Shown here: piece by piece, positions 56,274 through 64,000 of the stretch
Position numbering within the stretch: the first letter of the stretch is position 1
Layout of the letters: each line of letters opens with the position of its first letter
Assembly: GCA_013200995.1 (NCBI GenBank)
Contig: CP053688.1
Coordinates: forward strand, 2,914,001-2,978,000
Source: Arthrobacter citreus
GTDB taxonomy: Bacteria > Bacillota > Bacilli > Bacillales > Bacillaceae_G
Length of the DNA stretch: 64,000 nucleotides
Reading direction: 5' to 3'
Notes under the pieces: model-generated
What the model was told of the DNA's origin: nothing
The model's database searches: none
Seen by the model: the letters and a program-made list of their open reading frames with translations, nothing else
Translations under genes and position numbers: made by a program

Positions 56274-57446
56274 TTGTTAACTTTAATAAAAAACGGTCAA
56301 GTATACACACCACATTCGATTGGTCGCAAAGACATACTCATTGCGGGCGGAAAAATTATCTTAATAGGGGATTGTATTCCACTACCTCCAGACTCATACA
56401 ATTGCAACTTAATAGATGCTACCAACAATATTGTAGTACCTGGTTTTATTGATTCACATGTTCATATTATCGGTGGTGGAGGTGAAGGCGGCTTCAAAAC
56501 ACGCACGCCAGAACTCATGTTAACTTCTGCTACTTCTGCAGGTGTCACTACTCTGGTTGGTTTACTTGGTACAGATGGAACAACAAGAAGAATAGAAAGT
56601 CTTCTTGCAAAGGCAAGAGGTTTAGAGGAAGAAGGAATTACATGTTATATTCATACAGGTTCTTATCATGTCCCCGTAAAAACATTAACGAGTAAAATTG
56701 AAGATGACATCATATTAATTGATAAAATAATTGGTGTCGGTGAGATCGCTATTTCAGATCATCGTTCATCTGAGCCCACATTTGAAGAATTGGTGAAAAT
56801 CGCTACTGCCGCACGAAATGGTGGGATTTTGTCTAGTAAGGCTGGAGTATTGGAAATTCATGTGGGCGATGGATCAGATAAACTCTCACTATTACATGAA
56901 ATAATTGATAAAACAAACATCCCAATGCGTCATTTCCATCCTACACATATTAATCGTAATGAAGAGTTATTTGAATCAGGAATTCAATACGCATTAAGAG
57001 GTGGATATGTCGATTTTACAACGAGTACAATCCCTCAGTTTTTAGAGGAAGGTGAGGTCAAGTGTAGCAAAGCATTGCGATTGATGCTCGATCACGGTGT
57101 ACCTATTGGGAATATTACCTTCTCATCTGATGCACAGGCAAGTCTCCCTTATTTCGATAAAAATGGTGAGTATCTTGGCCTTCAAGTCGGAAAGATGTCC
57201 TCTCTTTTCCAAGAAGTAAAAGATGCAATATTAGAGGAAGCAATTCCATTAGAAACAGCTATTCAAGTGATCACATCCAATCCTGCACAAGTGCTAAAGC
57301 TGCCTCAAAAAGGCTGTTTACAAGTAGGTAAGGATGCAGACCTTGTATTATTACGACAAGATAATTTGGAAATTGAGACTGTTATTGCAAATGGCAAGAT
57401 TATGTTAGAGAAAGGAATTCCGATCGTTAAAGGAACATTCGAGTAA
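56274..57446 (+). CDS. iadA: Isoaspartyl dipeptidase IadA
   Basis: A 390-residue metal-dependent amidohydrolase that splits beta-aspartyl dipeptides arising from damaged proteins. Metal ligands: HVHIIGGGGEGG (about residues 62-73), the carboxylated Lys region, HPTHINR with two His (about 222-228) and the Asp in FSSDAQ (about 284). The GGGGEGGFKTRTPE loop is characteristic of IadA. The start is TTG 56274, with TAGGAGGA eight bases earlier. It is second in the sigma-54 operon after the carrier. Confidence 0.92.
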   Translation: MLTLIKNGQVYTPHSIGRKDILIAGGKIILIGDCIPLPPDSYNCNLIDATNNIVVPGFIDSHVHIIGGGGEGGFKTRTPELMLTSATSAGVTTLVGLLGTDGTTRRIESLLAKARGLEEEGITCYIHTGSYHVPVKTLTSKIEDDIILIDKIIGVGEIAISDHRSSEPTFEELVKIATAARNGGILSSKAGVLEIHVGDGSDKLSLLHEIIDKTNIPMRHFHPTHINRNEELFESGIQYALRGGYVDFTTSTIPQFLEEGEVKCSKALRLMLDHGVPIGNITFSSDAQASLPYFDKNGEYLGLQVGKMSSLFQEVKDAILEEAIPLETAIQVITSNPAQVLKLPQKGCLQVGKDADLVLLRQDNLEIETVIANGKIMLEKGIPIVKGTFE

Positions 57447-57454
57447 GGAGAAAT

Positions 57455-57494
57455 AAACCAGAAAAACTATCACTTAGTTTTTCTGGTTTTTTAG
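57455..57494 (+). terminator. Terminator of iadA
   Basis: AAACCAGAAAAACTA-TCACT-TAGTTTTTCTGGTTT with T residues following. Confidence 0.9.
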
Positions 57495-57547
57495 ATTTTA
57501 ATTATTACTTAAAAAAATACAAATCGAATGAACTATCAAAAAGTAAA

Positions 57548-57590
57548 AACGTCAGAAAAATGGATTCCGACCATCTTCCTGACTGTTTAA
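57548..57590 (-). terminator. Terminator of the metNIQ-amidohydrolase operon
   Basis: GTCAG pairs with CTGAC across a long loop with further internal pairs, then a T-run on the minus strand, close to the stop at 57596. Confidence 0.6.
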
Positions 57591-57595
57591 GTTAA

Positions 57596-58786
57596 CTATT
57601 TTTCAGTTTGCTGAAATTCAGTTTGTACCTTTTCTAAAAGATTTTTATCAGTAATTAATCGGTAACCCGTTAAAGCCAATGCCTTTGCACCCGTGATTAG
57701 AGCGTGATCACCTTGTAGCGACCTAGCAGCTTCACGGAATTCATTCGTATGAGCTACTAAATCATCCGGTCCAATTTTTATATATGCGTGGGAAGTCGGA
57801 ACAACATGGCTGACATTACCAGCGTCAGTCGATCCAATTCCTCCGTTTTTGCCACTGATTGTTTCTCCTAATAAAGCTAATTCTTCACCTACGATGCGAT
57901 CAAGTGATTGATTGATAATAAAATCGTGAACTTCATTTTGGAATCTTTCAATTTTCACAGTACTACCAGTCGCAAGTGCAGCTCCTTCGGCAATATTACG
58001 AATCTTATTGGATACTTCCTCTGCATGCTTCCATGTACTAGCGCGGATAAAGAATCTCGCTGAAGCATATTCCGGAATAATATTAGGCGCATCACCTCCG
58101 TGAGTAATAATTCCGTGGATTCGTACATCACTAGTAAGTTGCTGACGAAGGGCATTTATTCCATTAAATAATTGGATTACGGCATCTAGTGCATTAATTC
58201 CATGTTCTGGTGAACCAGCCGCATGGGCCGCTCTACCATAAAAGTGGAAGTCCAATGGATCTACTGCAAGAGATGGGCTTGTTAATCCTGTTTTACCACT
58301 TGGGTGAAGCATAAGAGATGCATCAACGTCTTCTAATAATCCGTTTTTTACAAAACTACCTTTTGCACTTCCATTTGGTCCCCCCTCCTCTGCAGGAGTT
58401 CCAAATATAACAACCTCTCCCCCTGTCTCGGAAATAACTTCGGCGAGGGCAATTCCTGCAGCCACACTCGTAGTCCCAATAATATTATGTCCACATGCAT
58501 GACCAAGACCAGGCAGTGCATCGTATTCTGCCAAAAAGGCAATCGTTGGGCCTTGCTTAGTCGATTTTTTTCGTGCTACAAAACCTGTTTCATGTCCGGC
58601 GATATTACGTGTTACATCAAAACCTGCTTCGACTAATGTTTTAGTGTGAGTTTCTGAAGCAAAAAACTCTTGATTGCCTATTTCAGGTTTCTCATGAATT
58701 TGATGACTAATCTGAATGTATGTTTCTTTTAATTTCTCAATACTTTTCACAATTTGGTCTCTATGTGTTTCAGTTTTGACTGTCAT
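57596..58786 (-). CDS. M20-family amidohydrolase
   Basis: A 396-residue zinc peptidase of the M20D amidohydrolase group. Metal-site strings: GHACGHNIIG (about residues 97-106), GTPAEEGGPNGS with the catalytic Glu, and HPSGKTG. The dimerisation domain lies at about 185-300, and GSTDAGNVSHVVPT carries a late ligand. Members hydrolyse N-acyl amino acids. As the last gene of a SAM-riboswitch operon with metNIQ, it may release methionine or cysteine from N-acyl forms brought in by the transporter (inference). Confidence 0.85.
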   Translation of the reverse strand: MTVKTETHRDQIVKSIEKLKETYIQISHQIHEKPEIGNQEFFASETHTKTLVEAGFDVTRNIAGHETGFVARKKSTKQGPTIAFLAEYDALPGLGHACGHNIIGTTSVAAGIALAEVISETGGEVVIFGTPAEEGGPNGSAKGSFVKNGLLEDVDASLMLHPSGKTGLTSPSLAVDPLDFHFYGRAAHAAGSPEHGINALDAVIQLFNGINALRQQLTSDVRIHGIITHGGDAPNIIPEYASARFFIRASTWKHAEEVSNKIRNIAEGAALATGSTVKIERFQNEVHDFIINQSLDRIVGEELALLGETISGKNGGIGSTDAGNVSHVVPTSHAYIKIGPDDLVAHTNEFREAARSLQGDHALITGAKALALTGYRLITDKNLLEKVQTEFQQTEK

Positions 58787-58842
58787 GTAATTATTCTCCC
58801 CTTTGCTCTCTTATATAAGAATGAAACTCAAAAGTACGATAC

Positions 58843-59688
58843 TTATAAATTTTTAATTTTCCCAATCGTAATAACAACCGGAACTGTTGCACCTTTGTCA
58901 CGTTTAATAATGTAATCATGAACTTCTTTCGATTGGTATGCCTTCACAATTTTCAAATAATCCTTGTCATTTTTATCCTTTGTACGTGATGCAATAACAT
59001 TAATATATGGCATAGCGGATTTATCATTTGGATCTTCTTTATAAAGCGGGTCTTTTGCAGGATCTAATCCGGCTTGAACAGCAAAACCATTATTAATGAT
59101 AGCTGCTCCTACATCATCTAATGATCTAGCTGTTTGACCTGCAGCAATAGGTTTGATTTTTAGATGCTTAGGATTCTCTTTAATTTGCTCAATACTTCCT
59201 TTTGGATCAAAATTATCTACTAAACTAATTAACTTTGAAGATTGTAATAGTTTAAGTGCACGCCCTGCATTCGTTACGTCATTTGGAATGGTAATCGTTG
59301 CACCATCTGGTATATCATTTAGATTTTTATATTTATGAGAATAAATTCCCATTGGAGCAATAACAGTCGAACCAATCGCAGAAATATCTAAATTATGATC
59401 CTTTTTAAATTGGTTCATATATGTGATTGTTTGAAAAGCATTTAAATCAAGACTACCATCATTAAGTGCTGTGTTTGGCTGTACATAATCTGAAAAAGAA
59501 ATGATTTTCAACTTAATGCCATCATTTTTGACTTGTTTTTGGACAATTCTCCAAAGTTCACCGTCATCACCGTTTATTCCAATCTTAATTGTTTTTTTTC
59601 CATTACCTGATGATTCTTTAGAACCACATGCTGCTAATACCGAAACTGTTAATAATACTATTGCAAAAATACTAAAAAACTTTTTCAT
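58843..59688 (-). CDS. metQ: Methionine-binding lipoprotein MetQ
   Basis: A 281-residue substrate-binding lipoprotein of the NlpA family. The lipobox SVLAACGSK (Cys near residue 21) anchors it outside the membrane. Family strings include GINGDDGELWRIVQK, LNDGSLDLNAFQTITYMNQF and AIINNGFAVQAGLDP. The start is ATG 59688, after GGAGGAAAAGAGG and overlapping the metI stop; the upstream frame is not needed. Confidence 0.92.
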   Translation of the reverse strand: MKKFFSIFAIVLLTVSVLAACGSKESSGNGKKTIKIGINGDDGELWRIVQKQVKNDGIKLKIISFSDYVQPNTALNDGSLDLNAFQTITYMNQFKKDHNLDISAIGSTVIAPMGIYSHKYKNLNDIPDGATITIPNDVTNAGRALKLLQSSKLISLVDNFDPKGSIEQIKENPKHLKIKPIAAGQTARSLDDVGAAIINNGFAVQAGLDPAKDPLYKEDPNDKSAMPYINVIASRTKDKNDKDYLKIVKAYQSKEVHDYIIKRDKGATVPVVITIGKIKNL

Positions 59689-60353
59689 CCTCTTTTCCTC
59701 CTCACATATCTTGACCACGTATTTCCTAAGCTTTGAATGATTTGAACAATGAATACTAGCAATACTACTGTGATGATAATAACGATTGTTTCAAATCGTT
59801 GATAACCATATGTAATCGCTAAGTCACCTAAACCGCCAGCCCCAACAGCACCCGCTGCTGCGGTTGAACCAATTAGCCCAATCGTTGCTGTTGTAAATGA
59901 CAATATTAACGATGGGATCGCCTCAGGTAGAATAAACTTAGTAATAATTTGAAACTTTGTAGCTCCCATTGCATAGGCTGTTTCCAGCACTCCTTTATCT
60001 ACTTCTAGCATTGAATTCTCAATCAATCTTGCCAAATAAGGTCCAACGAAAATTGATAGCGGAACGATTGCCGCAACTACACCAATTGATGTTCCAGTTA
60101 TTAATCTAGTAAACGGAATAATGGCAACTAGTAAAATGATAAATGGCACAGATCGCAAAATATTAATAATAGTATTTAACACCGTAAATACGGGTCTGTT
60201 TGCCATTATATGTCCAGGTCTTGTTACAACTAAGATAATACCTAATGGCAAACCTATAATTGTTCCAAAAATAAATGAACCGAGTACTGTCAGAAATGTT
60301 TCATTGCATGCTTGCAGAAACTGTGGCCAGAAAAATTCCCAATTAAGCTCCAT
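59685..60353 (-). CDS. metI: Methionine ABC permease MetI
   Basis: A 222-residue permease with five or so helices. The EAA loop ETAYAMGATKFQIITKFILPEA (about residues 123-144) contacts MetN, and GAVGAGGLGDLAITYGYQRF is characteristic of methionine permeases. It overlaps metN by 11 bases upstream and metQ by four downstream. Confidence 0.93.
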   Translation of the reverse strand: MELNWEFFWPQFLQACNETFLTVLGSFIFGTIIGLPLGIILVVTRPGHIMANRPVFTVLNTIINILRSVPFIILLVAIIPFTRLITGTSIGVVAAIVPLSIFVGPYLARLIENSMLEVDKGVLETAYAMGATKFQIITKFILPEAIPSLILSFTTATIGLIGSTAAAGAVGAGGLGDLAITYGYQRFETIVIIITVVLLVFIVQIIQSLGNTWSRYVRRKRG

Positions 60354-61359
60354 TTAACTCAACCGCCTTTACATCTATTCCTTTTTCCAAAATATATTTA
60401 ATAGCTTTTTCACTTTCATCTTCTGTTCCCTCTAGCGCAACAAGCAAATTACCATAAGGTCTTTCCTGTAGCTCTGTAATAGATCCATAAAGAATGTTTA
60501 GGTGAATATCGAACTTTTTAAGAACCTCTGATAATAGAGGATTGGCTGCCTTTTCTCCTAAAAAGACTAATTGATAATATTTTCCCTTTGCCAATGAGTT
60601 CGATAACTTAGGGGGTACCTCATGTTGTAATACAGTGTTAACGAAATTTTTTGTAATGCTTTTTTGTGGACTCGTAAAAACATCGTACACATGGCCTTCT
60701 TCAACAATTTCTCCATTCTCAATGACGGCAACTTTGTCACATAAATCACGAATGACACTCATTTCATGCGTAATTAGGAAAATGGTAAGATTATAGGATT
60801 TATTTACCTTCCTTAAAAGATCCAGTACATTCTTCGTTGTTTCTGGGTCCAATGCTGATGTTGCCTCATCGCAAAGCAGAACGTCTGGGTCTGTTACTAA
60901 TGCCCTTGCTATTCCCACTCTTTGCTTTTGTCCTCCCGATAAATGCCCTGGATAAACATCTTGTTTCCCCGAAAGTCCAACAAATTCAATTAATTCCATT
61001 ACCTTTTTTTGAACATCACCTTTCTTCTTTCCTTCAAGGTAAAGCGGCATTGCTATATTATCAAAAACCGTTTTCGCTGAAAGAAGATTAAAGTGCTGGA
61101 ATATAACGCCAATTTTTCTACGCGTCTTACGTAACTGTTCATCGTTCAAAGCCATCAAGTCTAAACCATCAATCAGAACTGTTCCTTCTGTTGGTTCTTC
61201 AAGTCTATTTAAACAGCGAATCAATGTACTTTTACCTGCTCCCGAAAAGCCAATGATTCCATAAATCTCCCCCTTTTCAATTTTCATATTAATATTATTT
61301 AGCGCTTTAATTGGTGGCCTTCCAGGATAAACCTTGGAGACGTTTTTAATCTCAATCAA
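60343..61359 (-). CDS. metN: Methionine ABC ATPase MetN
   Basis: A 338-residue ATPase: Walker A GFSGAGKST (about residues 37-45), Q-loop FQHFNLLSA, signature LSGGQKQRVGIARAL, Walker B VLLCDEATSALDP and ITHEMSV. The C-terminal ACT-like NIL domain (about residues 260-338) is the methionine-sensing part that inhibits the pump when internal methionine is high. First gene behind the SAM riboswitch. Confidence 0.95.
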   Translation of the reverse strand: MIEIKNVSKVYPGRPPIKALNNINMKIEKGEIYGIIGFSGAGKSTLIRCLNRLEEPTEGTVLIDGLDLMALNDEQLRKTRRKIGVIFQHFNLLSAKTVFDNIAMPLYLEGKKKGDVQKKVMELIEFVGLSGKQDVYPGHLSGGQKQRVGIARALVTDPDVLLCDEATSALDPETTKNVLDLLRKVNKSYNLTIFLITHEMSVIRDLCDKVAVIENGEIVEEGHVYDVFTSPQKSITKNFVNTVLQHEVPPKLSNSLAKGKYYQLVFLGEKAANPLLSEVLKKFDIHLNILYGSITELQERPYGNLLVALEGTEDESEKAIKYILEKGIDVKAVELNGA

Positions 61360-61462
61360 ACTTATTCCTCCAATGCTAGTAATCTTAAAAATAACAAAGT
61401 ATTCTTATGTGTAAACTAGGTTTTGTATGTGTATTTCCCCCTTTTTTCTCTTGTAAACTATC

Positions 61463-61508
61463 AAAAAACCCCTCTCCTTATCCAATAACACAGATAAGAA
61501 GAGGGGTT
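61463..61508 (-). terminator. SAM-riboswitch-controlled terminator
   Basis: On the minus strand AACCCCTCTTCTTATC pairs with GATAAGGAGAGGGGTT, then six T. The GATAAG/CTTATC arms match the P1 stem of the aptamer, giving the switch between terminator and anti-terminator. Confidence 0.9.
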
Positions 61509-61530
61509 AAATATATAAGCCACTTTACTT

Positions 61531-61644
61531 CTTATCTTTCAAATCGCTTAAACGATTTGCAGGAATTAGCACGGTATTTGTTACGAAACAACAAACCCGT
61601 TGCCGAGGTATCGTAGGGCCAGTCCCTCCACCTCTCTGGATAAG
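61531..61644 (-). promoter_or_regulatory. SAM riboswitch (S box) of metNIQ
   Basis: On the minus strand the conserved S-box parts run in order: CTTATC (P1), AGAGAGGTGGAGGGACTGGC, CCTACGATACC, TCGGCAACGGG, the P4 region and GATAAG closing P1. High S-adenosylmethionine should stop transcription of the transporter operon. Confidence 0.95.
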
Positions 61645-61984
61645 TAATAGAATTTATTAAGTTTTAAAATTATTGAGTTAATATTATCCCTCTTTTTTTA
61701 ATACGTCAAGTAGTATTTTACAATTTTTTCGAGAAATTTTAGCTAACAATAGTAAGTTTTTCTGTTTGTATTAATTAGCATATGCTTGTCAAAAACATAT
61801 TTTTATATAGTTTTTATATCTATTTTTTAATACCAAGAAAAAAACATTTTGAGTAGATTTTTGTTAAGAAACCTTGCTAATTCAACGTTCTCTACCTATG
61901 GACATTTCCCGTCCACAGGGTGGGTAAAGTCCCTGGAGAAATAACGAATTGAACGTGCTATAGTGGGTGTAGGAGGTGTTTCTC

Positions 61985-62110
61985 ATGCAAATTTTAATCT
62001 GTAAAGAATGTGAAGAAACCATTGAGTACGCGGAGTATAAAAAAGTAGTAAAAATCTATTCAACATGCGAACATTGCAAAACCGAAGAAAGTACTTCAAC
62101 TTTAAAATAA
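61985..62110 (+). CDS. GapA-binding peptide SR1P family
   Basis: A 41-residue peptide resembling SR1P of B. subtilis (39 residues): MQILICKECEETIEY, then KIYSTCEHCKTEE, giving paired Cys motifs CxxC and CxxC. SR1P binds glyceraldehyde-3-phosphate dehydrogenase GapA and promotes its association with RNase J1. ATG follows TAGGAGGTG closely. The ending differs from B. subtilis. It stands alone. Confidence 0.75.
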   Translation: MQILICKECEETIEYAEYKKVVKIYSTCEHCKTEESTSTLK

Positions 62111-62157
62111 TTTAATATACTAAAAAAATAGATAAATTTTGTTATCAAGGCTTTAAT

Positions 62158-62203
62158 GCAAAAAGGATCTTCCATTAAAAAAATGAAGATCCTTTTTGCT
62201 TTT
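62158..62203 (+). terminator. Terminator of the sr1p transcript
   Basis: A 15-bp perfect stem (GCAAAAAGGATCTTC with GAAGATCCTTTTTGC), then T residues. Confidence 0.92.
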
Positions 62204-62442
62204 TATTTTACGAACATTAGTATTATTTTAAGTAAATTTGTAGACATGCTCATCGATACTATTACGCTATAAATTTGTTAAACCCGTTCAAGCTTTTTAA
62301 AGGGTTCAAGAGGTAATTCAACACGGATAATCTAACAAGCGTTAATACCTCACATACTAATTTTAAGCCTTGTTTGTTCGTAGACAATTAAGTATTCCTT
62401 TTTTTACAATCCTATTAGTTAGTACATAAAAAAGGGCGATAA

Positions 62443-62482
62443 AAAAACAGAAAAACTCTCTTTCAAGTTATTCTGCTTTTTT
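62443..62482 (-). terminator. Terminator of the sulfur gene cluster
   Basis: On the minus strand CAGAATAACT pairs imperfectly with AGTTTTTCTG, then seven T. Confidence 0.65.
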
Positions 62483-62496
62483 ATATAAATCCCTAT

Positions 62497-63288
62497 TCAA
62501 GTAATCCATGTTTTAATAATCGTAAACCAAATTTTCAACGCAGTAAATCCGATTAACACTGCTAAAATTCCTCGTAAAACCTGCGTTTTTGTTTTTTTGC
62601 CTATTTTTGCTCCTAATGGTGAAGCAATTAAACTGGCAATTACAACGATAATAGTAGGCAAAATTGTAACTTGACCAGTAGAGACTTTACCGATTGTTAC
62701 ACCTATTGAAGAAATGAATGTAATCGCTAATGAGGAAGCAATTGTAATTCGTGTTGGTATTTTTAAGATTGTTAGCATGATTGGTACTAAAAGAAATGCT
62801 CCGCCTGCTCCAACTATACCAGCACTAGTACCAACGACAAATGCTAAACCCGCCGCAAGCCAAATATTAATTGAAATTTGACCATTTTCTGCCATTTCAA
62901 TCTCTTTTCTAGGAATGAACATTAAAACGACCGCAATCACTGCTAAAATACCGTAAACAAGATTAATCCCATGCTCTGAAAGTAAATTTGAGCCGAATCC
63001 ACCAAGAAAACTTCCGATTAGTACACTAATTCCCATACTTAATATAACTCGTTTATTTAAGTAGCCACTTTTACGATAGCTTAATACTCCACCTAAAGTT
63101 GCAAATACTACTTGTACGGCACTGATCCCCGAAACTTGATGAGAAGTGAAAGATGCAAATCCTAATAATGGAGGAACAAATAAAAGCATTGGATAGTTTA
63201 TAATCGCTCCACCTATCCCTACCATGCCTGAGATGAAAGAACCGATAAAGCCCACTAAAAACAGTACTAAAATTAAGGTCCAGTCCAA
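62497..63288 (-). CDS. TauE/SafE-family sulfur-anion transporter
   Basis: A 263-residue membrane protein with about eight helices. The two inverted halves each carry the family motif: [15 protein letters not shown] (about residues 21-35) and [15 protein letters not shown] (about 161-175). The family exports sulfite, sulfoacetate or related anions, or takes up thiosulfate. Its partners TusA and a persulfide-dioxygenase-like enzyme suggest export of sulfite made from persulfide oxidation (inference). Confidence 0.85.
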   Translation of the reverse strand: MDWTLILVLFLVGFIGSFISGMVGIGGAIINYPMLLFVPPLLGFASFTSHQVSGISAVQVVFATLGGVLSYRKSGYLNKRVILSMGISVLIGSFLGGFGSNLLSEHGINLVYGILAVIAVVLMFIPRKEIEMAENGQISINIWLAAGLAFVVGTSAGIVGAGGAFLLVPIMLTILKIPTRITIASSLAITFISSIGVTIGKVSTGQVTILPTIIVVIASLIASPLGAKIGKKTKTQVLRGILAVLIGFTALKIWFTIIKTWIT

Positions 63289-63327
63289 TTGAAGACCCCC
63301 TATAATTGAAACTATGAATCGATTAAT

Positions 63328-63555
63328 TTATCCTTTTTTGATCCAAAATTTTAATACATTATTTTCTTCTACATATTCTAGTAATTCATGACCACCTGAT
63401 TTAGCCCAAGCTGCTAGATCATTTTTAGCCCCTTTATCTGTAACATGAATTTCTAGTACGTCACCAACACCAATCTCTGCAATTGCTTTTCTTGTTTTTA
63501 CAATTGGGATTGGGCATGCTAAGCCTTTTGCATCTAATAATTTTGTAGATTCCAT
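63328..63555 (-). CDS. TusA-family sulfur carrier
   Basis: A 75-residue TusA/SirA-like protein. The persulfide-carrying Cys is in GLACPIPIVKTRKA (about residue 14). It passes sulfur between enzymes in the cytosol. ATG follows AGGAGGAAA. It lies between the dioxygenase-like gene and the TauE gene on the same strand, with gaps of 25 and 39 bases, so all three are probably cotranscribed. Confidence 0.92.
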   Translation of the reverse strand: MESTKLLDAKGLACPIPIVKTRKAIAEIGVGDVLEIHVTDKGAKNDLAAWAKSGGHELLEYVEENNVLKFWIKKG

Positions 63556-63580
63556 TTTAGTTTCCTCCTAGTTTGTTTAA

Positions 63581-64000
63581 TTATCTTACCGCACATCGAT
63601 TTGGACCAATTTCCATTTCTCTTTGCGTTTCTTCGTCTAAATCTATTTTTCCCATATTCATTTCACGAATTTCTTGATATGAGTTTGGTTGTGGTGGTAA
63701 ATTCTCGGTAACTGTTCTTCTAAATTCGTTCTCATCTTCAATGTTCAAGCCATGATTCTCAGCAAATAAATAGCCAAGTTTTTTATAAACACTACCATCT
63801 TCATTTAATTCGCCAACTACCATGAAGTGTGATGGGAGTACGATTAATTCCGTTGATAAGTTTCGATATTTTTTATAAAGTGTCTCACGCAGATCACCTA
63901 CCCAATCTTCCGCCATCCCAGCTAGATCAGGTCTTCCAATTGAATCGATAAATAAAATATCACCGGAAAGAAGGAAGCTGTCGTCAACTACAAATGATGT
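63581..64000 (-). CDS. MBL-fold hydrolase, persulfide dioxygenase-like (5' part outside window)
   Basis: The frame stays open to the window edge, giving the last 139 residues of a metallo-beta-lactamase-fold protein. [23 protein letters not shown] contains the bridging Asp, and LPSHF the late His ligand. The extra C-terminal tail ([16 protein letters not shown], ending RCAVR) resembles persulfide dioxygenase/rhodanese fusions such as CstB or Bacillus YrkH, but no rhodanese domain is present in the visible part. In context with TusA and TauE it fits sulfide or persulfide detoxification. Confidence 0.78.
   Translation of the reverse strand, partial: TSFVVDDSFLLSGDILFIDSIGRPDLAGMAEDWVGDLRETLYKKYRNLSTELIVLPSHFMVVGELNEDGSVYKKLGYLFAENHGLNIEDENEFRRTVTENLPPQPNSYQEIREMNMGKIDLDEETQREMEIGPNRCAVR

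Larger units (their letters stand above)
61360..61984. other. Region between the met operon and sr1p
   Basis: Holds the SAM riboswitch system (61463-61644), then about 220 A/T-rich bases presumably carrying the met promoter on the minus strand, and from 61885 a structured segment leading into sr1p. Confidence 0.55.
61885..62203 (+). ncRNA. Candidate SR1-like dual-function RNA
   Basis: In B. subtilis the SR1 RNA both encodes the SR1P peptide and base-pairs with ahrC mRNA. Here a structured segment (61885-61956), the peptide ORF and a strong terminator (62158-62203) form one compact unit. The 5' end is not determined; the boundary is set at the start of the first stem. I could not find CcpN sites. 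Confidence 0.4.
62111..62496. other. Intergenic region after sr1p
   Basis: Contains the sr1p terminator and the TauE terminator. The middle 230 bases show nothing I recognise. Confidence 0.5.

Noticed and set aside
61407..61616. 69-residue plus-strand ORF
   Set aside because: It covers the SAM riboswitch and its terminator in antisense.
61786..61809. Promoter TTGTCA...TATATA upstream of sr1p
   Set aside because: The spacer is only 12 bases, too short for a sigma-A promoter.

Overview
The window looks like chromosomal DNA of a low-GC, endospore-forming Bacillaceae. Spore traits are explicit: an SspH-type small acid-soluble protein (5153-5332), a YjcZ-family protein (9226-9351), a complete gerAA-gerAB-gerAC germinant receptor operon (46382-49918) and two DUF4183 proteins (37003-37936). 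Bacillus-type TPP and SAM riboswitches, an SR1P peptide gene and a camelysin/SipW locus agree. A Gottfriedia- or Bacillus-like genus is my inference; no rRNA, tRNA, IS element, prophage or CRISPR array was found.

Layout. 0.3-9.8 kb: APC permease with a divergent LysR regulator, a DUF5713-like protein, a LacI regulator, sspH, a YfnA-like permease, an alpha/beta hydrolase, yjcZ and a decayed dehydrogenase. 9.9-16.2 kb: thiamin block, with thiC on the minus strand and tenI-thiO-thiS-thiG-thiF on the plus strand, each behind its own TPP riboswitch and leader terminator. 16.3-23.2 kb: a catabolic unit (alcohol dehydrogenase, aldehyde dehydrogenase, unusual aspartase-superfamily lyase) with divergent IclR regulator and MFS carrier. 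23.3-26.9 kb: copper block copZ-copA-csoR plus a Met-rich membrane protein. 27.0-32.4 kb: ASCH protein, membrane protein, acyl-CoA dehydrogenase with its MerR regulator, and pyruvate oxidase. 32.6-36.6 kb: heme sensing and efflux, hssR-hssS-hrtB-hrtA. 37-43.7 kb: DUF4183 proteins, an NprR-like regulator, DUF4047-sipW-calY and a thermolysin-type protease. 44-49.9 kb: oxalate decarboxylase remnant, mntH and the ger operon. 50-57.4 kb: TipA-like MerR, hydrolase, DUF202 protein, and a sigma-54 activator divergent from a sigma-54 promoter driving a YfcC carrier and isoaspartyl dipeptidase. 57.6-61.6 kb: metN-metI-metQ and an M20 amidohydrolase under a SAM riboswitch. 62-64 kb: SR1P peptide, then TauE, TusA and a cut-off persulfide-dioxygenase-like gene.

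Much of the window consists of small self-contained sense-and-respond units: copper, heme, manganese, thiamin, methionine, isoaspartyl dipeptides and reactive sulfur.

The most unusual structure is not a gene. Intergenic DNA carries arrays of short motifs repeating at exactly 21 bp, which is two helical turns and also seven codons. Three arrays (112-221, 2639-2760, 32491-32612) share a GTTGATA core and a nearly identical leader. Two more (2873-3017, 28036-28090) have different cores but the same period. All begin 3' of a gene, and the GTTGATA arrays lie in the same orientation relative to the gene they follow. I do not recognise this repeat family.
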